DNA of 27,510 nt from a virus. Under the pieces are notes generated by a model. It searched no databases and was not told the origin of the DNA. It saw only the letters and a list, made by a program, of their open reading frames with translations. The translations under genes were made by a program, and so were the position numbers. The stretch spans positions 1 through 27,510 of the IMG/VR virus record IMGVR_UViG_3300010354_000496; one strand, 5' to 3'. Every line of letters starts with the position of its first letter. The first letter of the stretch is position 1. Positions 21,714 to 27,510 of the stretch are shown in pieces.

Positions 21714-24494
21714 ATGACTCTCCAGCATCTGCGTTCGAGCACTGCGAATAAGCGTCCGACCCCGGCTGCGATGGCGGATGGGCAGATTGCGATCAACAGC
21801 AATACAACCAGTCCTGGACTGTTTTTCAAGGATTCGGCTGGTGCGCTAATCAAGGTGGGTCCAGTGCATGTGGGCACCACAGCACCTAACGCCAGCCCTG
21901 CTGTAGGTGGTCAGACAGGTAATACCGTTGGCGAGCAGTGGCTAGATACGACTGGTGGCACCTACGTATTCAAAGTCTGGGATGGTTCGGCATGGCGCAG
22001 TGAAGCTGGCGAGTTTGTAAATACAACTGGCGACGTGATGACCGGCGCTCTCGGCATCATCGCCGGCACCGCAGGATCACCGAGCCTGTACGTCAGCGGT
22101 GGCACCAACAACACCGGCATCTACTCCCCTGGAGCGAATCAACTTGCGATCTCCACGGGCGGCCAGGGGCGGTTGTTTGTTGATGCGAGTGGAAATGTAA
22201 ATATCGGTACATCCCTTGGATACAGCGAGGCTTTCGGTGTCAGGGGTACATTTGTAAGTCAAGTCACCAACGTTGTTAATCGAATTACTGAAGCTGGTTC
22301 AGTTGCTTACTGGGGAACTGTCACGAACCATCCCCTCGCGTTTCAGACGAATGGGCAAGAGCGCCTGCGTATTGATACAAGTGGCAATGTCGCAGTCGGC
22401 AACGCGACCACAAATAACCGCTTTCTGATTTACACGGCTGGAGCAAACAATAGCTATCTGCAAATTGGAAACGGTTCCACTGGTCTTGCCTCAACACAGG
22501 GACTAAGAATTGGAACCCCCGCAGCGGGTAATGCTGAAATTATTACCGATGGCCTTATTGCCTTTGGTACTGGTAACACCGAACGCATGCGCCTGGACTC
22601 CAGTGGCCGCTTGGGCATTGGCACCACAAGTCCTTGGGAACTGTTGTCAATCCCGTTTAACAACAGACTATCACTGGGAGGCGCTACATTCCCATTCTCA
22701 ATTTCTCGTTCATCAAGTGGTGAGTTAATTACCACATTTGCGGATGGCTATGACGCCGCTACCGCTCGTGTTGATTTTGTAATGCGTTCTGGCAGTGCAT
22801 CACAAAATACTCCGCTAAGCATCACTGGCGCAGGTCGCGTGGGCATTGGCACCACGAGTCCTAGCTATATCTTTCACGCTCTTACGTCTGATACAACCTC
22901 TGCGGCATTTAGAAACCCAGGTGCTGCCAGTACACAAATCCTTATCGGTAATACTGCAGGTGATACGGCTATTCGGACTACTTCTGCCGGAGATGCGATT
23001 ATTTACTCCGACACAGGAAAGTCCTTGGGTCTTGGGACCAATGGCGCAACAACCCGTCTTCACATCACTTCGGCAGGACTGGTGGGCATTGGCACCACGA
23101 CGGTTGGTAATTTCAGGCTAAATGTTGAAGACAATAGTATTTATGGCTATCAAGCGCTTAATGTTCGCGCAACAAGTGCTGGCACAGATGCTGGCATCCG
23201 GCTATCAGGCGCTGGTGGAAATGCTTTTAGGCTTCAGCAGCCAACAGGATCAGCAGGTTTGTTTTTCTTTGACGAAACTAATCTTGCCGAACGCATGCGC
23301 CTGGACTCCAGTGGCCGTTTGGGTATTGGCACCACTACGCCAAGGTCTCTATTGAATGTGCGAGTAGATACCAATGCCAATACTCCAAGCGGTTCCGCTT
23401 CACTCGTTCTGTCAAATCGCAGCACAAGCCTTGCAACAGGAAATATGGCGGGCGGCATTTTTGCCGATATGTACAGAGATGTCAGTGATCCAGCTTATGC
23501 TGCAGGCATTTGGTTTAATCGTGTACAGAGCACGGGCAATCTTGATTCAGCCGGCGAAATTGTTTTCGGAGTGCAATCGGTTTCTTCTGGTGCTGGCACT
23601 CCACCCGAGCGCATGCGCATCGACAGCTCGGGCAGATTGCTCGTGGGGACGAGTACGGCGCGTGCAAACATTGACTATCAACTTGGCACCACCAGCGCAC
23701 GTTTCCAAGTTGAACGCGCAGATGCGCTTCCATGCGTATCGATTGTTTCGAATTTTGACTCTGCAACAACATCGGCCCCCGCTTATCTCACCCTTGCCAG
23801 GGCTGGTTCAACAGCAATCGGAAGTACAACGATTGTTGCAAATGGCAATCGTCTTGGTGAAATCGACTTCTCAGGTTCCGATGGAACTGATTTCACTATT
23901 GCAGCCTCTATTCGTGGTGAGGTAGACGGCACCCCCGGCGCAAATGACATGCCGGGCAGGCTTGTATTTTCCACGACGGCAGATGGTGCAGCGAGCCCGA
24001 CGGAAGCGTTCAGGGTTACGAGCGATAAATACCTCCGCATGGCGGCAGGCACCGGTGGCATCCAGTTCAACAGCGACACCGCAGCGGCTAATGCGCTGGA
24101 TGATTATGAGGAGGGGACGTTTGTTCCGACTGTAATCGGCTCGACTACTGCCGGAACAGCAACGTATTCAACACAGACAGGTATTTACACAAAAGTTGGT
24201 CGAAAAGTCACGGTCGTTGTTTACCTTAATTGGTCAGGCGGTACAGGCACAGGCAACTTACAGGTCAGCGGTCTACCGTTTACCGCCTTAGGCAGTGCCG
24301 GATACTATTACTCTGTTGACTTTGGATTAGTTGATAATATAGCGCTAACCGCCGCAAATGTAATTACTGGGTACGTTTCGCAGAATACTACAACGGTTGT
24401 ATTTGGCCAAACACCAAGTGGCGGGGGAGCATACAGTGTGGTTCCCTATGACGCTGCAGGGCATTTTATGTTTTCTTGTACATATTTCGCCTGA
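21714..24494 (+). CDS. Second tail fibre, cyanophage type, mosaic
   Basis: The 926-residue protein opens with TLQHLRSSTANKRPTPAAMA and continues with ADGQIAINSNTTSPGLFFKD, then KVGPVHVGTTAPN and GEQWLDTTGGTYVFKVWDGS. This order is typical of cyanophage fibres and probably forms the attachment domain. The middle is a shaft with repeated ERMRLDSSGRLGIGTTSP-like elements (about residues 290-650), diversified between copies. The C-terminal 135 residues (from EEGTFVPTVIGSTTAGTATY onward, with TGIYTKVGRKVTVVVYLNWS) form a beta-rich tip shared by many such fibres and are the likely receptor-binding part. Near-identical DNA repeats suggest that segments can be exchanged by recombination. Confidence 0.87.
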   Translation: MTLQHLRSSTANKRPTPAAMADGQIAINSNTTSPGLFFKDSAGALIKVGPVHVGTTAPNASPAVGGQTGNTVGEQWLDTTGGTYVFKVWDGSAWRSEAGEFVNTTGDVMTGALGIIAGTAGSPSLYVSGGTNNTGIYSPGANQLAISTGGQGRLFVDASGNVNIGTSLGYSEAFGVRGTFVSQVTNVVNRITEAGSVAYWGTVTNHPLAFQTNGQERLRIDTSGNVAVGNATTNNRFLIYTAGANNSYLQIGNGSTGLASTQGLRIGTPAAGNAEIITDGLIAFGTGNTERMRLDSSGRLGIGTTSPWELLSIPFNNRLSLGGATFPFSISRSSSGELITTFADGYDAATARVDFVMRSGSASQNTPLSITGAGRVGIGTTSPSYIFHALTSDTTSAAFRNPGAASTQILIGNTAGDTAIRTTSAGDAIIYSDTGKSLGLGTNGATTRLHITSAGLVGIGTTTVGNFRLNVEDNSIYGYQALNVRATSAGTDAGIRLSGAGGNAFRLQQPTGSAGLFFFDETNLAERMRLDSSGRLGIGTTTPRSLLNVRVDTNANTPSGSASLVLSNRSTSLATGNMAGGIFADMYRDVSDPAYAAGIWFNRVQSTGNLDSAGEIVFGVQSVSSGAGTPPERMRIDSSGRLLVGTSTARANIDYQLGTTSARFQVERADALPCVSIVSNFDSATTSAPAYLTLARAGSTAIGSTTIVANGNRLGEIDFSGSDGTDFTIAASIRGEVDGTPGANDMPGRLVFSTTADGAASPTEAFRVTSDKYLRMAAGTGGIQFNSDTAAANALDDYEEGTFVPTVIGSTTAGTATYSTQTGIYTKVGRKVTVVVYLNWSGGTGTGNLQVSGLPFTALGSAGYYYSVDFGLVDNIALTAANVITGYVSQNTTTVVFGQTPSGGGAYSVVPYDAAGHFMFSCTYFA
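22581..23341 (+). repeat. Near-identical 50-nt direct repeats in fibre 2
   Basis: The segments 22581-22634 and 23289-23341 encode the same ERMRLDSSGRLGIGTT element and differ at only a few bases. A shorter pair (22839-22862 and 23082-23105) shares GTGGGCATTGGCACCACGA. Such sites could allow in-frame gain or loss of shaft segments. Confidence 0.7.
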
Positions 24495-24560
24495 CATTAA
24501 GCCCGCAACGGCTAAAAACTAGGTGGCGACAAGCCGCCATACAAACCCTGTAAACCCGTT

Positions 24561-24575
24561 ACGTCTGGAGGACGT
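24561..24575 (+). promoter_or_regulatory. Hairpin with Shine-Dalgarno in the loop
   Basis: ACGTC (24561-24565) and GACGT (24571-24575) form a five-pair stem whose loop is TGGAG, part of the GGAGG element before the ATG at 24584. The site could be presented in the loop or hidden by longer pairing. Confidence 0.35.
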
Positions 24576-24583
24576 TCCTAAAC

Positions 24584-24787
24584 ATGGCTCTCACCAAAGA
24601 AACCGTTGTTGACAAAATTGAAGTCCTGGAAAGCAACGCAATCCAAGTGCGTTCTGCTATCCGCGTACTGGAAGATGGCGTAGTGCTGTCTTCCTCGTAT
24701 CACCGCCACGTGCTGCAGCCTGGTGATGATCTAACCAATGAAGACCCCAAAGTGGTGGCGATTGCTAACGCAGCTTGGGCGGAGTGA
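24584..24787 (+). CDS. Small conserved cyanophage protein, 67 residues
   Basis: The sequence (ALTKETVVDKIEVLESNAIQ, VRSAIRVLEDGVVLSSSYHR, HVLQPGDDLTNEDPKVVAIA) matches a small protein common in cyanophages next to fibre genes, with the fixed order KxETVVDKIEVLE...VRxAxRVLEDG...FHRH.L.PGDD. It has strands followed by a short helix and is soluble. The frequent link to fibre genes suggests a virion or fibre assembly role, but its function is not established. A GGAGG element lies 11-15 nt before the ATG. Confidence 0.8.
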   Translation: MALTKETVVDKIEVLESNAIQVRSAIRVLEDGVVLSSSYHRHVLQPGDDLTNEDPKVVAIANAAWAE

Positions 24788-24802
24788 TAGCGAGTTAGGC
24801 GG

Positions 24803-24827
24803 GCAACCGGCCTATTCAACTGGTTGC
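24803..24827 (+). promoter_or_regulatory. Hairpin in gap after 67-residue gene
   Basis: GCAACCGG (24803-24810) pairs with CTGGTTGC (24820-24827) with one G-T pair and a nine-base loop. There is no T-run after it. It lies 34 nt before the next ATG. Confidence 0.35.
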
Positions 24828-24861
24828 ACCACGTTTACACTGCCACAAAACACCATCAGCC

Positions 24862-25176
24862 ATGTCTGATTCGCCCATCGTCTCCTGGAAAATCGCCAAT
24901 CTCGAACGCGAAACAGCAGACGGGTTCGTTTTCACGGGACACTACACCGTTGACGCCGTTACCGAAGACGGTGCCTACCGCAGTGGCGCCTACGGCAGCA
25001 TCGGGTTTGAGCGCCCCGAGAACCTGATCCCGTTCAGCGAACTCAGTGAGGAACTTGTAGTTCAGTGGGTGCAAGACGCACTTGGTGCTGAAAAAGTAGA
25101 AGAGGTGGCTGCCGCCTTGAACGCACAACTCGAAGAACAGCGCCACCCAACCAAAGCCGCAGGCGTGCCCTGGTGA
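24862..25176 (+). CDS. Small conserved phage protein, 104 residues
   Basis: The product (SWKIANLERETADGFVFTGH, YTVDAVTEDGAYRSGAYGSI, FERPENLIPFSELSEELVVQ and WVQDALGAEKVEEVAAALNA) has a beta N-terminus and a helical end with PTKAAGVPW. Proteins with NLERE..DGxVFTxHYTVxA and the same TKAAGVPW end recur in phages of marine and freshwater cyanobacteria, near fibres and lysis genes. The function is unknown. Its TGA overlaps a GTG start (GTGA) of a very short membrane protein, so it leads the lysis cluster. Confidence 0.78.
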   Translation: MSDSPIVSWKIANLERETADGFVFTGHYTVDAVTEDGAYRSGAYGSIGFERPENLIPFSELSEELVVQWVQDALGAEKVEEVAAALNAQLEEQRHPTKAAGVPW

Positions 25177-25265
25177 GTTTCGCCCTTGCTTTAGCCGGTG
25201 CCTGGTGCGCCGGCATTTTTATGGCTTACTGTTTGGTGGCAATCAACCCACCGGATGATCTGTAG
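25173..25265 (+). CDS. 30-residue membrane peptide
   Basis: A short frame from GTG 25173 (overlapping the preceding stop as GTGA) to TAG 25263-25265 encodes a single hydrophobic helix, SFALALAGAWCAGIFMAYCL, then VAINPPDDL. The next gene's GTG overlaps its last base (TAGTG). Both exact couplings suggest it is translated. In this position it could be a lysis regulator or holin partner. Short length is the main reason for caution. Confidence 0.5.
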   Translation: MSFALALAGAWCAGIFMAYCLVAINPPDDL

Positions 25266-25402
25266 TGGCTGTACGTAGTAAGACCGCACTGGGTCGTGTT
25301 GAGCACAAGGCTGGTCGCCCCAAAACGACGAGCCAGGGTTATGGTCAGCACAGCCGTCCAGCCCGTCGCGGCAAGAAAAAACTACGCGGTCAGGGTCGCT
25401 AA
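25265..25402 (+). CDS. Small basic conserved phage protein, 45 residues
   Basis: From GTG 25265 to TAA 25400-25402 the frame gives AVRSKTALGRVEHKAGRPKT, then TSQGYGQHSRPARRGKKKLR and GQGR. Very similar small basic proteins (AVxSKTxxxRVEHxxGxPKxTxQG...RGQG) occur in many cyanophages, so the family is recognisable, but its function is unknown. The extreme basic charge suggests nucleic-acid binding. A longer frame that overlaps this one (start 25296) is not preferred. Confidence 0.75.
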   Translation: MAVRSKTALGRVEHKAGRPKTTSQGYGQHSRPARRGKKKLRGQGR

Positions 25403-25433
25403 ATTAGTAAAAAGGTCGGCGGTATGCCTCGCA

Positions 25434-25685
25434 ATGGAACACCACGAGGACATTCACGCTGCACCACCACAACCACCTAATCCAATCAATCAAGCTGTAC
25501 CTGCATTGTTAGCTACGGCTGTGATTGGGTTGGGTGGCCTTTTTATTCAAGTTGCCAAGCTGGATCAGTCGGTCAATACCGTCGCCGTCGATATTCAAGA
25601 ACTGAAGGTTGACAGTAAAGAACGGCTTTCGGATATTGAGACGCGGGTGCGAATGCTTGAGATGACGATTGGCAAGAACAAATAG
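25434..25685 (+). CDS. Holin-like or lysis accessory membrane protein, 83 residues
   Basis: From ATG 25434 the protein has a Pro/His-rich N-terminus, one transmembrane helix at about 26-45 (VPALLATAVIGLGGLFIQVA), then an amphipathic coiled coil (LDQSVNTVAVDIQELKVDSK, then RLSDIETRVRMLEMTIG) ending in KNK. One membrane helix plus a coiled coil is like the XhlA group of lysis accessory proteins, but in the reverse order. It sits three genes before the endolysin, so a holin, antiholin or spanin-like role is likely. A longer frame from 25296 exists, but this ATG avoids overlap with the basic protein. Confidence 0.65.
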   Translation: MEHHEDIHAAPPQPPNPINQAVPALLATAVIGLGGLFIQVAKLDQSVNTVAVDIQELKVDSKERLSDIETRVRMLEMTIGKNK

Positions 25686-25717
25686 CAGCTTTACACTGAA
25701 GGAAACGCGATTCCGTC

Positions 25718-25855
25718 ATGGATCCCACCACTGCTGCCATTGTTGCCATTGTCATTGCTGCAGGCTCTGAAATCATCAGTCTGCTGCCGATCAAAGAAAA
25801 CGGCTGGATTCAGTTACTGGTCAAGGCACTGAAGGTCGTCTTCCCAAAGCGCTGA
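25718..25855 (+). CDS. Small membrane protein, candidate holin, 45 residues
   Basis: The short frame ATG 25718 to TGA 25853-25855 encodes one hydrophobic helix near the N-terminus (TTAAIVAIVIAAGSEIISLL), a polar turn (PIKENGW) and a second amphipathic helix (IQLLVKALKVVFPKR) with a basic end. Similar small SEII...-type proteins occur in cyanophage lysis regions. A GAAGGA element lies about 15 nt before the ATG. The last codons contain a frameshift heptamer, described separately. It is directly upstream of the endolysin region. Confidence 0.7.
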   Translation: MDPTTAAIVAIVIAAGSEIISLLPIKENGWIQLLVKALKVVFPKR

Positions 25856-26112
25856 ACGGAAGCACGATATGGCTAGCGCGATTTGGCGACAGGACCTGGC
25901 GTGATCATCTGCGTAAAACAGCGCAGGATTACAAGTTTGAAAAGACGCTAGGTCCAAGACTGGATCGTGAAGAGCAAAAGTGGTTAGCGGATCAGCCGTT
26001 AGCACCAACACCTGTTGTGGTGCATGAACTGCCCGATGATGAGCTACAAACTGGCGAAAGCCGACATTTAGGCGGCGCCATGCAAATCAAAGCACCTTGG
26101 CTTGATCAATGA
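25718..26112 (+). CDS. Possible -1 frameshift fusion of membrane protein with 87-codon extension
   Basis: The downstream frame is open from 25771 to TGA 26110-26112 but has no ATG, GTG or TTG before 26017. A -1 shift at CCCAAAG (25843-25849) would join it to the membrane protein after residue 44, giving 131 residues. The extension reads ALNGSTIWLARFGDRTWRDH, continues charged and helical (LRKTAQDYKFEKTLGPRLDR), and ends with LGGAMQIKAPWLDQ. It therefore looks like a soluble cytoplasmic domain on a membrane anchor. Its stop overlaps the endolysin ATG (ATGA), as expected for a translated gene. Alternatives are a CTG start at 25852 overlapping the stop (CTGA), or a sequencing indel. Confidence 0.55.
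25843..25849 (+). promoter_or_regulatory. Candidate -1 frameshift site, C CCA AAG
   Basis: The heptamer follows the X XXY YYZ rule in the frame of the 45-residue gene (TTC CCA AAG CGC TGA), two codons before the stop. GCGCT (25849-25853) can pair with AGCGC (25875-25879) as a weak downstream stem. Confidence 0.55.
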
Positions 26113-27164
26113 GCACGATTCAACTGCGTGATGCTGCCAAGCATTTCAAGATGCTGCCGCATCAACTGGCCGCATGGGATTGGCTACAAGAACAGTTGCC
26201 GGTTGATACGGTTAACCAATTTGCTGAGTTGTATCGCGCAGATCCGCTACCAAAGCAAACGTTGCCGCCGGCATGGTTGGCACCAAGTCTCAAGATCATC
26301 AAAAAGTGGGAGGGCTGCAGGCTGGAAGCGTATCAGTGCCCAGCTGGTGTGCCAACCATTGGCTATGGCTCGACCAGGTTGATTGATGGTCCTGTTCGCA
26401 TGGGTGACAAGATCACGCAAGAGATGGCAGATGAGATGCTGCAGAACGAGGTGGAAAATCTATTCGCGCCTGGTATTTTTACCCTATTGCCAATGGCAAA
26501 GAAATGGCGTCCTGAGCAACAGGCTGCCATCGTGAGTTTTGCTTATAACGTCGGGCTTGGTGCACTCGAGGAATCAACCCTGCGAAAGCGTTTGCTGGCT
26601 GGCGAGGATGCTGCAAAGGTTGTGATTGAAGAACTGCCGCGATGGAATAAAGCTGGCAGCAAAGTGCTTGAAGGTCTTGTTAATCGTAGGAAAGATGAGG
26701 TTGCGCTTTTTACTGGCGGACAGCCTAAGCAGCAGTCTGCTTTGAGGCTGCGTCCTACATCACTGTTTGATGCCAAACTGACGCCGCATATCGCCATTGG
26801 CGAGTTTGCACTGTATCAAGAAGAACGACGTTTTGCTGCTGATTATCAGATCAAGACGGCAGCTGAACTGGCTGAGTTTCTAGAAAAAGTAAGAGCGCAT
26901 TTTGGTGGCAAGCCGATCATCATTACAAGCGGATATCGTCCTCCTGCTGTTAATCGGATGGTTGGTGGCGCCAGCAGCAGCGAGCATCTTTTCAATGATC
27001 AGGATATCGGCGCTGTTGACTTTTACGTCAAAGGCGAAGACATCCACAAAGTGCAAGATTGGTGTGACAAAAACTGGCCTTATAGCGTAGGCTATGGTGC
27101 GCCAAAAGGCTTTGTCCATCTAGGGATGCGCCGTGGTCGCCCTAAAGTCCGCTGGGATTATTGA
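26109..27164 (+). CDS. Two-domain endolysin: GH24 lysozyme and M15-type peptidase
   Basis: The 351-residue protein should cut both sugar and peptide bonds of the cell wall. After a helical N-terminal region (1-50), residues about 58-201 form a phage lysozyme domain with the triad pattern Glu68-x8-Cys77-x5-Thr83 (KKWEGCRLEAYQCPAGVPTI), in which Cys replaces the Asp of T4 lysozyme, and SFAYNVGLGA at 143-152. Residues about 225-351 match an M15-like D-Ala-D-Ala or L-Ala-D-Glu peptidase: TSGYRPPAVN (273-282), SEHLFNDQDIGAVDF with His293 and Asp304 as zinc ligands, and VHLGMRR with His337. No signal peptide is present, so it needs a holin. It starts in the stop of the preceding frame. Confidence 0.9.
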   Translation: MSTIQLRDAAKHFKMLPHQLAAWDWLQEQLPVDTVNQFAELYRADPLPKQTLPPAWLAPSLKIIKKWEGCRLEAYQCPAGVPTIGYGSTRLIDGPVRMGDKITQEMADEMLQNEVENLFAPGIFTLLPMAKKWRPEQQAAIVSFAYNVGLGALEESTLRKRLLAGEDAAKVVIEELPRWNKAGSKVLEGLVNRRKDEVALFTGGQPKQQSALRLRPTSLFDAKLTPHIAIGEFALYQEERRFAADYQIKTAAELAEFLEKVRAHFGGKPIIITSGYRPPAVNRMVGGASSSEHLFNDQDIGAVDFYVKGEDIHKVQDWCDKNWPYSVGYGAPKGFVHLGMRRGRPKVRWDY

Positions 27165-27510
27165 TGATCATTCCCGACCACGAGATTGCCAGGCTGTGCA
27201 AACAGCATTCAATGGTTGTGCCGTATGATCCTGAACTGCAAAATCCTGCCAGTTTAGATGTACGGCTAGGGAATATTCTGCTCATGGAGTTTGATGATAC
27301 GCCGGAGTTGCTTCCGGTTGATATCACAATCTGCACGCAGGAATCTCCTTTCATGTTGCAGCCCGGCGCATTTTGCTTGGCACAAACACGAGAGACTTTT
27401 AATCTTCCAGATTACATTTCGGCGCAGTTTGTACTGAAATCATCCAGAGCAAGAGAAGGATTGGAGCATCTTCTCGCAGGGTATTGCGATCCAGGCTGGC
27501 ACGGTTCTGT
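27164..27510 (+). CDS. dcd: dCTP deaminase-like protein (3' end cut by window edge)
   Basis: The first 115 residues are visible. Family motifs are SLDVRLGN (about 30-37), FMLQPGAFCLAQTRETFNLP and, near the end, FVLKSSRAREGLEHLLAGYC followed by DPGWHGS. These match the SSxAR.GL...AG..DPGWxG region of dCTP deaminases of the trimeric dUTPase superfamily. Such enzymes turn dCTP into dUTP (or dUMP) and so supply dTTP for phage DNA. The active-site Glu that follows DPGWxG lies beyond the window. The ATG overlaps the endolysin stop (TGATG). It marks the shift from lysis to nucleotide metabolism genes. A dUTPase role is less likely, given the SSRAR segment. Confidence 0.85.
   Translation, partial: MIIPDHEIARLCKQHSMVVPYDPELQNPASLDVRLGNILLMEFDDTPELLPVDITICTQESPFMLQPGAFCLAQTRETFNLPDYISAQFVLKSSRAREGLEHLLAGYCDPGWHGS

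Noticed and set aside
25296-25685. Longer 129-residue form of the membrane and coiled-coil protein
   Set aside because: Its first 46 residues overlap the recognisable 45-residue basic protein in another frame and have shadow-like Arg/Val composition; ATG 25434 is a better start.
25852-26112. CTG start for the frame before the endolysin
   Set aside because: CTGA overlap makes this possible, but CTG starts are rare in bacteria, and the in-phase CCCAAAG heptamer is a simpler explanation. Kept as the main alternative.

Overview
The window is one continuous late-gene block of a tailed double-stranded DNA phage, almost certainly a siphovirus-like cyanophage. All supported genes lie on the + strand, and most are packed with 1-8 nt overlaps (ATGA, TGATG, TAATG). 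The host is inferred to be a cyanobacterium of the Synechococcus/Cyanobium type. The reasons are a gene for a cyanobacteria-specific AbrB regulator (cyAbrB, 1773-2123), tail fibres and small tail/lysis proteins of the kind seen in cyanophages, and the general lack of Shine-Dalgarno sites. No sheath, baseplate-wedge or T4-type genes are visible.

Layout. (1) 1-1547: DNA packaging, with the end of a probable small terminase subunit and a complete large terminase. (2) 1548-2210: an insert-like segment made of a 225-nt structured non-coding stretch, the cyAbrB gene, and hairpins on both sides. (3) 2211-8726: head genes, with portal, head morphogenesis protein, six small (often basic) proteins, scaffold, major capsid protein and a probable decoration protein. 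(4) 8726-11100: connector and neck proteins and the tail terminator, with a tandem pair of related small beta-rich proteins (9410-9897). (5) 11123-15025: major tail tube protein, a strong terminator, tail assembly chaperone with a -1 frameshift extension, and tape measure protein. (6) 15022-19057: tail tip, including two further proteins that share a tail-tube-like motif. (7) 19088-24494: two long fibres, one built on about 36 ten-residue repeats and the other a mosaic cyanophage-type fibre. (8) 24584-27164: small conserved phage proteins and the lysis module, with small membrane proteins and a two-domain endolysin. (9) 27164-end: the start of a dCTP deaminase-like nucleotide metabolism gene.

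The most notable points are these. cyAbrB is a phage-borne copy of a host global regulator, set in its own transcription-unit-like cassette. A second, unexpected -1 frameshift site (CCCAAAG at 25843-25849) would join a 45-residue membrane protein to an 87-codon reading frame that has no start codon, directly before the endolysin. The few intergenic gaps repeatedly contain compact hairpins, several of them just before the genes for abundant virion proteins (scaffold, capsid, tail tube).

Working together, the genes would package DNA through the terminase and portal, build and mature the capsid on the scaffold, join it to a tube whose length is set by the tape measure, adsorb through the two fibres, and lyse the host through the holin-like proteins and endolysin. 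cyAbrB probably retunes host carbon/nitrogen gene expression, and the deaminase feeds dTTP synthesis.
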